Source: Sanguibacter inulinus
GTDB taxonomy: Bacteria; Actinomycetota; Actinomycetes; Actinomycetales; Cellulomonadaceae
Direction of reading: 5' to 3'
DNA length: 64,000 nucleotides
Assembly (NCBI RefSeq): GCF_013415325.1
Contig: NZ_JACBYE010000013.1
Location: 1 to 64,000 of the forward strand
The notes below the pieces were generated by a model. It worked only from the letters and a program-made list of their open reading frames with translations, did not search any database and was not told the origin of the DNA. Of the stretch, positions 17,393 through 26,361 are shown one piece after another (positions within the stretch are counted from its first letter, which is position 1; every line of letters begins with the position of its first letter). Position numbers and translations under genes: made by a program.

Positions 17393-17530
17393 GAGATGTC
17401 CTTCGTGAGTCGGGGGGAGGTGTCCGGCGAGCGCCGATGAGCACCTCGCAGGATCAGAGGACCACAGGTGGGGTGCGTCGCGCTGCGATCTGGGCCCCCG
17501 GACCGTGGGCACCTCTCCCCATCCCCATGC

Positions 17531-17558
17531 GGCGCGGCCCCGACGGCGCGGCCCCGAC
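17531..17558. repeat. 14-bp tandem duplication
   Basis: GGCGCGGCCCCGAC occurs twice without a gap in the region shared by the divergent membrane-protein gene and the M13 peptidase gene, about 55 bp upstream of the latter's -10 element. Confidence 0.85.
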
Positions 17559-17612
17559 GACGCCCTGCGCGAACGTCGAGGCGCCTGAGGGGTCGAGCGG
17601 GTCGGCGACGGA

Positions 17613-17618
17613 TAGCCT
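17613..17618 (+). promoter_or_regulatory. Leaderless -10 element of the M13 peptidase gene
   Basis: TAGCCT, 6 nt before ATG 17625; no ribosome-binding site is present. Confidence 0.5.
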
Positions 17619-17624
17619 GGACCG

Positions 17625-19646
17625 ATGACGACGAACGAGCACACACCAGCCCAGGAGCAGGACCTGCGACCTCCGGCGACGTCCGGGATCGACGTGACGG
17701 CCCTGGACCCCGAGGTCCGCCCGCAGGACGACCTGTACAGGCACGTGAACGGCCGCTGGATCGCCAGCCACGAGATCCCCGCCGACCGTGCCTCCGACGG
17801 CGCGTTCCGCCAGCTGCACGACGAGGCCGAGGCCCACGTGCGGCAGATCATCGAAGAGCTCGGCGGACGTGACGACCTGAGCGGCGAAGAGGCCCAGATC
17901 GGTGCGCTGTACGCGAGCTTCATGGACACCGCGACGGTCGAGGCAGCCGGGGTCGACCCGCTCCAGCAGGACCTCGCGCTCGTCCGCGGCGCGACCAGCC
18001 AGCCCGAGCTGACCGGGACCCTGGGTGCGCTCCAGCGCACAGGTGGCGCAGGGGCCTTCGGGTTCTGGGTCGACAACGACGCCAAGGACCCCGAGAAGTA
18101 CGTCGTGTACCTGTACCAGGCGGGCCTCGGCCTCCCGGACGAGTCGTACTACCGCGAGGAGAAGTACGCCGAGACGCGTGAGGCCTACCGCAGCCACGTC
18201 GCGCGCATGCTCGCGCTCTCGGGCGCGTACACCACCGACTCTGCGCCCACCGCCGCCGACACCGTGCTCGCCCTCGAGACGAAGCTCGCCGGGCACCACT
18301 GGGACGTGGTCCGCGACCGCGACTCCGAGCTCACGTACAACCCCACCACGCTCGCCGCCCTCGCCGAGTCCGCACCCGGGTTCGACTGGCGCGCCTGGGC
18401 CCTCGCCGTCGGGGCCCCCGAGGGTTCGCTCGACCAGGTCGTCGTGCGCGAGCCCGACTTCTTCACGGGCTTCGCCGGGCTGTGGGCCACCGAGCCCGTC
18501 GAGGACTGGAAGGCGTGGATCGTCTACCACCTCGTCAGCGCCCGCGCCCCGTACCTGACCGACGAGCTCGTCGAGGCGAACTTCGACTTCTACGGCCGGA
18601 CGCTCTCCGGAGCCCAGGAGGTCCGCGAGCGGTGGAAGCGTGGTGTGTCCCTCGTCGAGGGCGCCCTCGGCGAGGCCGTCGGCAAGGTCTACGTCGACAG
18701 GCACTTCCCGCCGACGCACAAGAGCCGCATGGACGTGCTCGTCGCGAACCTCATCGAGGCGTACCGCCAGTCGATCACCCAGCTCGACTGGATGGGCCAG
18801 GAGACCAAGGCGAAGGCTCTGGCAAAGCTCTCGGCCTTCACCCCGAAGGTCGGCTACCCCGTCCGCTGGCGCGACTACTCGGCGCTCGTCGTCGACGCGG
18901 CCGACCTCGTCGGCAACGTGCGGCGCTCCAACGCTGTCGACCTCGACCGCGAGCTCGCCAAGATCGGGAAGCCGATCGACCGCGACGAGTGGCACATGAC
19001 CCCGCAGACGGTCAACGCGTACTACAACCCGTCGATGAACGAGATCGTCTTCCCGGCCGCGATCCTGCGTCCGCCGTTCTTCGACCCCGAGGCCGAGGAC
19101 GCCGCCAACTACGGCGGCATCGGCGCGGTGATCGGTCACGAGATCGGGCACGGCTTCGACGACCAGGGGTCCAAGTACGACGGCTCGGGCCGCCTCGAGG
19201 ACTGGTGGACGGGCTCTGACCGTGCCGAGTTCGAGAAGCGCACCGCTGCTCTCGTCGAGCAGTACGACGCCTTCCACCCCGCCCAGCTCGACGCGGACCG
19301 CACGGTCAACGGCGCGCTGACCATCGGTGAGAACATCGGCGACCTCGGCGGGCTGTCCATCGCGCTCAAGGCCTACGAGATCTCCCTCGGGACCGAGCTG
19401 TCCGGCGCACCTGTCGTCGACGGGCTCTCGGGCGCCGAGAGGGTGTTCTTGTCCTGGGCGCAGGTGTGGCAGACGACGATGCGCGACGAGGCGATGATCC
19501 AGCGCCTCGCGACCGACCCGCACTCCCCCGCAGAGTTCCGCTGCAACGGCGTCGTGAGCAACCTCGACGAGTTCCACACCACCTACAACGTGCAGCCTGG
19601 CGACGCGCTGTACCTCGCTCCCGAGGACCGCGTCCGCATCTGGTGA
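17625..19646 (+). CDS. M13-family zinc metallopeptidase (PepO/neprilysin-like)
   Basis: 673 residues. HEIGH at 505-509 supplies two zinc ligands and the catalytic Glu; ENIGDLGG about 60 residues later supplies the third ligand; NAYYNPSMNEI and VPYCRVW-like C-terminal features (EDRVRIW) fit the family. It cleaves oligopeptides. There is no signal peptide, so it acts in the cytoplasm, the usual case in actinobacteria. A strong bidirectional terminator follows. Confidence 0.95.
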   Translation: MTTNEHTPAQEQDLRPPATSGIDVTALDPEVRPQDDLYRHVNGRWIASHEIPADRASDGAFRQLHDEAEAHVRQIIEELGGRDDLSGEEAQIGALYASFMDTATVEAAGVDPLQQDLALVRGATSQPELTGTLGALQRTGGAGAFGFWVDNDAKDPEKYVVYLYQAGLGLPDESYYREEKYAETREAYRSHVARMLALSGAYTTDSAPTAADTVLALETKLAGHHWDVVRDRDSELTYNPTTLAALAESAPGFDWRAWALAVGAPEGSLDQVVVREPDFFTGFAGLWATEPVEDWKAWIVYHLVSARAPYLTDELVEANFDFYGRTLSGAQEVRERWKRGVSLVEGALGEAVGKVYVDRHFPPTHKSRMDVLVANLIEAYRQSITQLDWMGQETKAKALAKLSAFTPKVGYPVRWRDYSALVVDAADLVGNVRRSNAVDLDRELAKIGKPIDRDEWHMTPQTVNAYYNPSMNEIVFPAAILRPPFFDPEAEDAANYGGIGAVIGHEIGHGFDDQGSKYDGSGRLEDWWTGSDRAEFEKRTAALVEQYDAFHPAQLDADRTVNGALTIGENIGDLGGLSIALKAYEISLGTELSGAPVVDGLSGAERVFLSWAQVWQTTMRDEAMIQRLATDPHSPAEFRCNGVVSNLDEFHTTYNVQPGDALYLAPEDRVRIW

Positions 19647-19712
19647 CCTTGAGCGCACCGCTGCCCCTCGCAGCGGTGCGCCGCACCAGCAGCAGCACGA
19701 GCACCAGCAGCA

Positions 19713-19774
19713 GCACGAGGAGAGCCCTCACCGCAGCCCGTCGAGACGGGTCGTGGTGAGGGCTCTCCTCGTGC
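19713..19774. terminator. Bidirectional terminator
   Basis: 20-bp perfect stem (19713-19732 with 19755-19774), with a second small stem CCCGTC/GACGGG in the loop. It lies between the converging M13 peptidase and DUF6636-like genes. Confidence 0.9.
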
Positions 19775-19802
19775 CTGCGTACTGCGTGCGTCTGTCGCAG
19801 GG

Positions 19803-19854
19803 CCCTGGGGGTCAGCCTCTGAGACTCGGGTCCCTGGGGTCAGGCCCCTGAGAC
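19803..19854. repeat. Imperfect duplication of a gene 3' end
   Basis: Two related 23-bp blocks, 19803-19825 and 19832-19854, both beginning CCCTGGGG and ending CTGAGAC. The right copy contains the TGA stop of the DUF6636-like gene (complement of 19840-19842). Confidence 0.6.
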
Positions 19855-20448
19855 GCCCGCGCGGGCCAGCACGAAGCCGTCCCCGGTCGTGGAGTCCGTG
19901 CAGCGCATCCCGGACTCGGTGCTCTCGCAGACGAAGTTGTTGACCTCGCTCGTCGCACCGTAGTCGAGCACGGCGACGTCGGGCCCGGCCTCGGTGGGCT
20001 TCTCGGCATCGGGGACGCACGGGGTCGAGACACCGGCCGAGGTGAGCTCGACCACGTGACCGACTGTGCCCTCGCACCCGGCGACGGGTGCGGGCTCGGC
20101 CGCGAGAGAGGCGATGCCGCAGCGCACGCCCACGGGGACGATCGAGCAGGTGATGTTGCCGGTCGGGGACGCGATCACGGTCGCCTCGGCGGGGTCGATC
20201 TCGAGGGTGGGTGACGGGTCCGGCTCGGCCGGGTCCGCAGGGGCGTCGGTGGCCCCGGCAGAGGCTTCCGACGTAGGCGCCGACGAGGCGCCGTCGTCGG
20301 CGTCCGAGCCGGACGACCCGCCCAGGAGGAGCCAGGCGGCCCCCGCGACGAGCAGGACGTCGAACGCGATGAACACGACGAGCCAGGGTGGCAGCCTGCG
20401 CTTCCCCGGGGTGCTCCGCGGGGCGGAGGTCGGCGTGGTTCCTGCCAT
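19840..20448 (-). CDS. Membrane-anchored secreted protein, DUF6636-like
   Basis: 202 residues. A basic N-terminus and one transmembrane helix (about 22-42), an Asp/Ser/Ala/Pro linker, then an outside domain with four Cys: SPTGNITCSI, VRCGI, TPCVP and NNFVCESTESGMRCTD..TGDGF. The spacing resembles DUF6636 of actinobacteria, likely a disulfide-stabilised extracellular fold of unknown role. Start ATG 20448 has GGAGACC 8 nt upstream. It lies 137 bp downstream of GH13 on the same strand. Confidence 0.75.
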   Translation of the reverse strand: MAGTTPTSAPRSTPGKRRLPPWLVVFIAFDVLLVAGAAWLLLGGSSGSDADDGASSAPTSEASAGATDAPADPAEPDPSPTLEIDPAEATVIASPTGNITCSIVPVGVRCGIASLAAEPAPVAGCEGTVGHVVELTSAGVSTPCVPDAEKPTEAGPDVAVLDYGATSEVNNFVCESTESGMRCTDSTTGDGFVLARAGVSGA

Positions 20449-20585
20449 TCGATGGTCTCCTCACGTGTGGTCTGCGGGAGCGACGGACCGTCCCCGCACA
20501 GGGCAGCATGTCACGTCACCCTGGGGATGTCCCGCCCCCGGAGCCCGCAGCGCAGGACCCCGAGGGCCGCCCCGACGAGCGCAGA

Positions 20586-21923
20586 TCAGGCTCGTGCGAG
20601 GCGCTCCAGGCAGGCCCACCCGTGGGGCTCGAGACGCAGCGTGACCCCGTCAGAGGCCAGGTCACCCGCGCCTGCCAGCCAGGTCACCGGCACGTCGAGC
20701 ACGATCTCGACAGGCGCGTCGTCGGTGCTCAGCGCGATCTCGAGGGCGTCCTCTCCCGACGACGACACGTAGGTCATCACCGTGTCGGAGATCACGCGCA
20801 CCTCGGTCCGCGCCCTGTGCAACCACGGGTGCCGTCGGCGGATCCCCACGAGCTCACGGTGTAGCGCGAAGGCCCTGTTTGCGTCGAGCTCGGGGTCGCT
20901 CGGCGGAGAAGCCGCGAGCTCGGGCCTGACCGCGTCGTCGCCCCCTGCTCGGTCTTCCTTGACGCCTTCGAGCCCCAGCTCGTCGCCCGCGTAGATCGTC
21001 GGAGTCCCGGCGACAGTGAACAGGACGACCAGCGCGTGCGCGAGGTGCCGGGGGTCGTCGAGGCGGCTGGCGATCCTCGTCGTGTCGTGGTTGCCCACGA
21101 AGGTCGCCGGGGCGAAGGTCTCGGCGAAGCCGGAGTGGCGGCGCAGCGCGTGGTCGAGCTCGTAGGCGTTGCGGTCGTTGAGGGAGCTCCAGACCGCCTT
21201 CCACAGCTCGTACTGCGTGACCGAGTCCATGCCGGACTCGGCGACCACGGCCGGGTAGTCGCCGTGGATCACCTCGCCCAGCACGTAGGTGCCGGGGTGG
21301 CGCCTGCGCACCTCGGTGAGCACGGGAGCCCAGAAGGCCGGGGGCACGGCGTACGCGGCGTCGAGCCGCCAGCCGTCGACACCGCGGTCGCCCCAGTAGC
21401 CCATCACCTCGACGACGTGCTCGGCGACGGCCGGGTTCGAGTGGTCGAGGGCGACGAGGGCCGAGTGCCCCTCGAAGTCGTCGTGCGTCGGAGCACCGCC
21501 GTCGTCGGGCCAGCGGAGCCTGAACCAGGCTGCCGACTCCGAGCCGGGGCCGCTCACCAGCGCATCCTGGAACCTCGCGAAGTCTTGCCCGACGTGGTTG
21601 AACACCCCGTCCAGCACGACCCTGAGACCGCGTGCGTGGGCCGCGTCGACGAGCGCCACGAGATCGGCCTCGTCACCCAGGCGTGGGTCGACCCGGAAGT
21701 GGTCGACGGTGTCGTAGCCGTGCGTCGAGGACGCGAAGACCGGGCCGAGCAGGATCCCCGAGGCGCCGAGGACGACGGCGTGGTCGAGCCACGGCACGAG
21801 CCTGTCGAGCCTGTGCTGGACGGCCTCGCCCGCCTCGGCAGCCGTGGGCTCGGCGCCGACGGCACCGAGCGGGTACACGTGCCAGAAGATCGCGTGCTCG
21901 ACCCAGTCCGGAGGGCGGGTCAT
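20586..21923 (-). CDS. Glycoside hydrolase family 13 (alpha-amylase-type) enzyme
   Basis: 445 residues. TIM-barrel GH13 motifs in order: DGVFNHVG, DGWRLDAAY (nucleophile Asp), VLGEVIHGD (acid/base Glu), FVGNHDTTR (transition-state Asp). It is cytoplasmic and short, resembling bacterial glycosidases acting on maltodextrins or trehalose-like substrates; exact specificity cannot be read. The ATG overlaps the stop of the upstream oxidoreductase gene by 4 bp. malQ is close by (26-28 kb), so maltodextrin metabolism is plausible. Confidence 0.92.
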   Translation of the reverse strand: MTRPPDWVEHAIFWHVYPLGAVGAEPTAAEAGEAVQHRLDRLVPWLDHAVVLGASGILLGPVFASSTHGYDTVDHFRVDPRLGDEADLVALVDAAHARGLRVVLDGVFNHVGQDFARFQDALVSGPGSESAAWFRLRWPDDGGAPTHDDFEGHSALVALDHSNPAVAEHVVEVMGYWGDRGVDGWRLDAAYAVPPAFWAPVLTEVRRRHPGTYVLGEVIHGDYPAVVAESGMDSVTQYELWKAVWSSLNDRNAYELDHALRRHSGFAETFAPATFVGNHDTTRIASRLDDPRHLAHALVVLFTVAGTPTIYAGDELGLEGVKEDRAGGDDAVRPELAASPPSDPELDANRAFALHRELVGIRRRHPWLHRARTEVRVISDTVMTYVSSSGEDALEIALSTDDAPVEIVLDVPVTWLAGAGDLASDGVTLRLEPHGWACLERLARA

Positions 21924-22504
21924 CGCAGGTCCTCGGCCGCATCCGCAGGTGCGGCCGCCTGGGCCGCCGGGCCGTCGAGAGGCGGAACCTCGGGCGCGAC
22001 CCACCGGGTCACCGTGATCTCGCCGGTCTCCTGGTCCCGGACCGACAGCTGGAGCGACTCGAGGAGCACGAGGACGTCGACGGCGTCGCGCCCGTGCGGG
22101 CGCAGCTCGCCGTCAGCCCCGACCAGCCCGGTGACCCGGCCGGTGATCTTCACGTCCCCGACCATCGACCCGTCCCCGGGGTTGGAGTGGATGACGCAGC
22201 GCGGGTCACCGGCGAGGTCAGCGCCCTTGGGCGAGCGCAGGACGACCGGTACCAGCAGCTCGCCGTGACGGATCTGCACGGCGGACCCGCTGACGCGGGG
22301 TGCACCGCTCACGGTCATGGTCGCCAGGACGTGCCGCTCGCTCGCGGCGAAGCGCCCGGCGACCGCTGCGGCCAGTTCGGGCGCGTCGCTCGCGAGGGTC
22401 GACCACGGGGCTGCCGGGACCTCGCGCAGACGCGCGGAGGCCCGGCCGCCCCCGCCCAGGGAGGCACGGGGAGCCGGGAGACCGAGGTGGACTGCGGGGC
22501 TCAA
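21920..22504 (-). CDS. Pyridoxamine 5'-phosphate oxidase-like flavin/F420-binding protein
   Basis: 194 residues if it starts at TTG 22504. No ATG or GTG is available before the core domain, and the TTG overlaps the TGA of the DsbA-like gene by 4 bp, the same arrangement as at its own 3' end; I infer a coupled TTG start. The split-barrel core is visible ([38 protein letters not shown]). Members bind FMN or F420; here a redox role beside a DsbA-like protein is suggested but unproven. The N-terminal 35 residues are Gly/Ala/Arg-rich and may be disordered. Confidence 0.8.
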   Translation of the reverse strand: MSPAVHLGLPAPRASLGGGGRASARLREVPAAPWSTLASDAPELAAAVAGRFAASERHVLATMTVSGAPRVSGSAVQIRHGELLVPVVLRSPKGADLAGDPRCVIHSNPGDGSMVGDVKITGRVTGLVGADGELRPHGRDAVDVLVLLESLQLSVRDQETGEITVTRWVAPEVPPLDGPAAQAAAPADAAEDLR

Positions 22505-23118
22505 TCGAAGACCGGTCCCTGCGTCCGGGTGCGCTTGAGCTCGAAGAAGCCCGGCGTCCCGGCCACGAGCACGCAGCCGTCCCACAGGCGACCGGCGGCC
22601 TCGCCCTTCGGTGCCGGGGTCACGACGGGACCGAAGAACGCGACGTCTCCGAAGGCGACCACCGGGGTGCCGACGTCTTCGCCGACCCTGTCGATGCCCT
22701 CCTTGTGGGAGGCCCGCAGCTCGGTGTCGTAGCGGTCCGACGTGGCGGCCTCGGCGAGCGACGCCGGGAGCCCGACCTCGTCGAGCGCCTCGAGGATCAC
22801 GGCCTCGAAGTCTTCACGGGCACCCGGGTGCAGGCGCGTGCCGATCGCGTCGTAGAGCGGCTTGACGAACTGCTCGCCGTGCTCGATGCGCGCCGCGGTG
22901 ACCACGCGCACGGGGCCCCAGCCCTTGGACATGAGCTCGGCGTACTTCTCGGGCAGGTCCCGCCCCTCGTTGAGGACCGACAGGCTCATCACGTGCCACC
23001 GGACGGTGATGTCGCGGACCTTCTCGACCTCGCCGATCCAGCGAGACGTCATCCACGCCCAGGGGCACAACGGGTCGAACCAGAAGTCGGCGGTCTGGGT
23101 GGTGGTCTGCTCGGTCAT
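22501..23118 (-). CDS. DsbA-family protein, Rv2466c/mycothiol-dependent nitroreductase type
   Basis: 205 residues. The thioredoxin-fold protein has [16 protein letters not shown] near the N-terminus and [13 protein letters not shown] before the C-terminus, matching Rv2466c. In Rv2466c the motif is CPWC; here the second Cys is Ala, leaving one Cys, so chemistry would depend on mixed disulfide with mycothiol. First gene of a three-gene operon with 4-bp overlaps (DsbA-like, PPOX-like, GH13). Start ATG 23118, GGAG 6 nt upstream. Divergent from pepN, as in M. tuberculosis Rv2466c/Rv2467. Confidence 0.9.
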   Translation of the reverse strand: MTEQTTTQTADFWFDPLCPWAWMTSRWIGEVEKVRDITVRWHVMSLSVLNEGRDLPEKYAELMSKGWGPVRVVTAARIEHGEQFVKPLYDAIGTRLHPGAREDFEAVILEALDEVGLPASLAEAATSDRYDTELRASHKEGIDRVGEDVGTPVVAFGDVAFFGPVVTPAPKGEAAGRLWDGCVLVAGTPGFFELKRTRTQGPVFD

Positions 23119-23536
23119 GTCGCTCCGGTTCGTCGGGGTGGGCACCGTGGCCGGTGCCGCCTGCGGGCTGGGTCGTGCTGCTGGGGTCGTGCTGCTGGGC
23201 TCGTGCGTGCTGGGCTCGTGCGTGCTGCGGTCGTGCTGACGGCTCGGGACGCCGCCCTGACCGACGGTCGGCGGGCACCGGCGAAGACCGGGCCCACGTG
23301 TCGTCGACCAGTGACAACGTCTGCGACGAGCCGTCGATTCCCGCTCGAGCCGTACCCAGGTCTGGCTCTCGACGGTACCGACACCTGACGCGTCTGTCGC
23401 CTGCGACGCGGGCCCCTGGCGTGACATGATCGTCCTTGGCCGCATCAGGCCCACCCACCAGGTGCCCGGACCTGCCTCGGCGCGCTCACCAGCCCCTCCG
23501 CAGCCTGCCGGCACCGCATCCCCCGAGGAGGCGTCC
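23119..23536. other. Divergent promoter region DsbA-like/pepN
   Basis: 418 bp. A repeat block lies at 23172-23237 close to the DsbA-like gene. The pepN promoter should be near 23400-23500. No gene supported. Confidence 0.5.
23172..23237. repeat. Short tandem repeat block (14- and 15-bp units)
   Basis: Two copies of GTCGTGCTGCTGGG (23172-23199) followed by about two copies of CTCGTGCGTGCTGGG (23200-23229) and a degenerate tail. It lies in the leader or promoter of the DsbA-like operon, 54 bp upstream of its ATG. Confidence 0.8.
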
Positions 23537-26089
23537 GTGCCCGGACAGAACCTGACCCGCGTTGAAGCGACCACCCGCGCCGGCATCGTCGCGGTCGACT
23601 CGTACGTGATCGACCTGGACCTCACGATCGGTCCCGAGACCTTCCGGTCGACCACCGAGGTCCGGTTCACCGCGCAGGCCGGCTCGGCCACCTTCATCGA
23701 CCTGGTCGCCCCGACGGTCCACGAGGTCACCCTCAACGGGCAGAGCCTCGACCCCGCGGCCGTCTTCGCCGACTCCCGGATCCAGCTCGACGGGCTCGCC
23801 GCGGAGAACACGCTGCGCGTCGTCGCCGACGCCGCGTACACGAACTCGGGCGAGGGTCTGCACCGCTTCGTCGACCCCGTCGACGGCGAGGTCTACCTCT
23901 ACACGCAGTTCGAGGTCCCCGACGCCCGCCGCGTCTTCGCGGCCTTCGAGCAGCCGGACCTCAAGGCCACCTTCCAGTTCACGGTCACCGCGCCGTCCGC
24001 GTGGGAGGTCGTCTCCAACTCCCCCACGCCCGAGCCCGTCCCGGCCGGCGAGGGCACCTCCACGTGGTCCTTCGAGCCGACCCAGCGCATCTCGACGTAC
24101 ATCACCGCGATCGTCGCCGGTCCCTACGTGGTCCAGCGCTCCGAGCTCACCAGCAGCGACGGCCGGGTCATCCCGCTCGGTGTGTTCTGCAGGGCCTCGC
24201 TCGCCGAGCACATGGACGCGGACTACGTGTTCGAGAAGACACGCCAGGGCTTCGCCTTCTACGAGGAGAAGTTCCAGTACCCCTACCCCTTCCCCAAGTA
24301 CGACCAGCTGTTCGTCCCCGAGTTCAACGCCGGGGCCATGGAGAACGCCGGCTGCGTGACCTTCACCGAGACCTACGTGTTCAGGTCCAAGGTGACCGAC
24401 GCGATCAAGGAGCGCCGGGTCGTCACGATCCTGCACGAGCTCGCGCACATGTGGTTCGGCGACCTCGTCACCATGAAGTGGTGGAACGACCTGTGGCTCA
24501 ACGAGTCCTTCGCGGAGTGGGCCTCGACCCTCGCGACAGCCGAGGCCACCGAGTGGACGCAGGCGTGGACCACCTTCGCCGCGATGGAGAAGTCCTGGGC
24601 CTACCGCCAGGACCAGCTGCCCTCGACGCACCCGATCGTCGCGACCATCAACGACCTCGAGGACGTCCAGGTCAACTTCGACGGCATCACCTACGCCAAG
24701 GGCGGTTCCGTCCTCAAGCAGCTCGTCGCGTGGGTCGGCATCGACGCCTTCATGGCCGGTGTCGCGAGGTACTTCGCCAAGCACGAGTACGGCAACACCG
24801 AGCTCGTCGACCTCCTCACCGAGCTCGAGACCACGAGCGGCCGTGAGCTCGGCTCCTGGTCCGCGCTGTGGCTCGAGACCGCGGGCGTGAACACGCTGCG
24901 TCCCGAGATCACCGTCGACGAGGCGGGCGTCGTCACGTCCTTCGCCGTCCTGCAGTCCGCCCCGGCCGACTACCCGACGATCCGCCCGCACCGTCTCGCG
25001 ATCGGGTACTACGACATCGACGCCTCGGGCGCGCTCGTGCGCACCCACCGTGTCGAGCTCGACGTCGACGGCGAGCGCACCGAGGTGCCCGAGCTCGTCG
25101 GCCGCGCGCGCCCCGACCTCGTCCTCCTCAACGACGACGACCTCGCCTACGCCAAGATCCGCCTCGACGAGGCCTCGCTGGCCGTCGCGATCGCGCACCT
25201 CGCGAAGATCCAGGACCCGCTCGCGCGCTCCCTCGTCTGGGGCTCGGTCTGGGACGCGACCCGCGACGGCGAGACCCCTGCGAGCGACTACGTGGACCTC
25301 GTGCTCGGCAACATCGCGACCGAGACCGAGTCGACGACCATCCGCACGACCCTCGCCCAGCTCGCGCTCGCCGCGCGCAGCTACGTCGCACCCGCGACCC
25401 GTCCGCAGACGGTCGAGACCGTCGGCAACAGGCTGTGGATCCTCGCGCAGGCCGCCGAGGCCGGGTCGGACGCCCAGTTCCAGTTCATCAAGTACTTCGC
25501 GGCCGTCGCCAGCTCTGCGGCGCACACGACGACGCTGCGGGGGCTCCTCGACGGATCGGTCACCCTCGACGGTCTGACGATCGACACCGACCTGCGCTGG
25601 GAGATCCTCGACGGGCTGGTCCTCTCCGGGGCCGCCACGGCCGACGAGATCGACGCCACGCTCGCCGAGGACAACACCTCGAACGGCCAGCAGTCGGCAG
25701 CGCGGGCCCGCGCGACGATCCCGACGGTCGAGGGCAAGCGTGCCGCCTTCGACTCTCTCGTCGAGTCCGACACCGCGCCGAACGCGATCGTCCGCTCGAC
25801 CACGATCGGCTTCGGCCACGTGAACGACCCCGAGGTCCTCGCGTCGGTCGTCGAGCCGTACTTCGCGGCGATCGAGGGGCTGTGGGAGAGCCGCAGCTAC
25901 CACATCGCCGAGACGCTCGTCGAAGGGCTCTACCCGGCGGCCCTCGCCGACGAGCGCCTGCGCGACGCGACCCAGGCGTGGCTCGCAGCGCACCCCGACG
26001 CCGCTCCCGCGCTGCGTCGTCTCGTGGACGAGTCCCTCGCCGGGGTCGAGCGCGCACTGCGCGCCCAGGCTGTCGACGCGGCTCGCTGA
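23537..26089 (+). CDS. pepN: Aminopeptidase N (M1 family)
   Basis: 850 residues. Substrate-anchoring GAMENAG starts at residue 266; HELAH at 300-304 with the third zinc ligand in LNESFAEW; a C-terminal ERAP1-type helical domain follows. It removes N-terminal residues from peptides in the cytoplasm and probably finishes products of Clp proteolysis. The start is GTG 23537 with GAGGAGGC upstream; the upstream in-frame extension is Pro/Arg-rich and not family-like. Monocistronic with a strong terminator. Confidence 0.97.
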   Translation: MPGQNLTRVEATTRAGIVAVDSYVIDLDLTIGPETFRSTTEVRFTAQAGSATFIDLVAPTVHEVTLNGQSLDPAAVFADSRIQLDGLAAENTLRVVADAAYTNSGEGLHRFVDPVDGEVYLYTQFEVPDARRVFAAFEQPDLKATFQFTVTAPSAWEVVSNSPTPEPVPAGEGTSTWSFEPTQRISTYITAIVAGPYVVQRSELTSSDGRVIPLGVFCRASLAEHMDADYVFEKTRQGFAFYEEKFQYPYPFPKYDQLFVPEFNAGAMENAGCVTFTETYVFRSKVTDAIKERRVVTILHELAHMWFGDLVTMKWWNDLWLNESFAEWASTLATAEATEWTQAWTTFAAMEKSWAYRQDQLPSTHPIVATINDLEDVQVNFDGITYAKGGSVLKQLVAWVGIDAFMAGVARYFAKHEYGNTELVDLLTELETTSGRELGSWSALWLETAGVNTLRPEITVDEAGVVTSFAVLQSAPADYPTIRPHRLAIGYYDIDASGALVRTHRVELDVDGERTEVPELVGRARPDLVLLNDDDLAYAKIRLDEASLAVAIAHLAKIQDPLARSLVWGSVWDATRDGETPASDYVDLVLGNIATETESTTIRTTLAQLALAARSYVAPATRPQTVETVGNRLWILAQAAEAGSDAQFQFIKYFAAVASSAAHTTTLRGLLDGSVTLDGLTIDTDLRWEILDGLVLSGAATADEIDATLAEDNTSNGQQSAARARATIPTVEGKRAAFDSLVESDTAPNAIVRSTTIGFGHVNDPEVLASVVEPYFAAIEGLWESRSYHIAETLVEGLYPAALADERLRDATQAWLAAHPDAAPALRRLVDESLAGVERALRAQAVDAAR

Positions 26090-26118
26090 CGAATGCGGGG
26101 CTGACCAGCCCCGCGGAC

Positions 26119-26162
26119 ACAGAGGCCCGCCCTGGTGCTCGTGCACCAGGGCGGGCCTCTGT
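26119..26162. terminator. Terminator after pepN
   Basis: 20-bp perfect stem (26119-26138 with 26143-26162) and TCGT loop, 30 bp after the pepN stop; it also faces malQ from the other side. Confidence 0.92.
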
Positions 26163-26166
26163 CGTC

Positions 26167-26211
26167 GTCCGCAGGATCAGCGTCCGCAGGGTCGCCGTCC
26201 GCAGGGTCGAC
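26167..26211. repeat. Three copies of a 15-mer
   Basis: GTCCGCAGGRTCRSC-type units at 26167, 26182 and 26197 with two or three differences between copies. Lies between the pepN terminator and the larger duplication at 26214. Confidence 0.8.
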
Positions 26212-26213
26212 GA

Positions 26214-26361
26214 CAGCCTGTCGTCGGCTGCTGCTATCTGACGGCTGGGACCGGTGTCAGCCGGCTGAGCAGTCGGAGAGCGGCCTTCAGCCTGTCGTCG
26301 GCTGGGGCTCCTCGGCTGGTGGTGCTGCTGCTGTCAGCCGGCTGAGCGGTCGGAGCCCTCT
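26214..26361. repeat. About 75-bp imperfect tandem duplication covering the malQ 3' end
   Basis: Two units begin with the same 17-mer (26214-26230 and 26288-26304) and end with a 22-bp block that is 21/22 identical (26256-26277 and 26333-26354). The right-hand block includes the malQ stop (complement of 26334-26336) and codes for its last residues; the left copy is a non-coding duplicate. Confidence 0.8.

Noticed and set aside
23486-26146. 886-codon frame antisense to pepN
   Set aside because: Shadow of a high-GC gene; pepN has all catalytic motifs.
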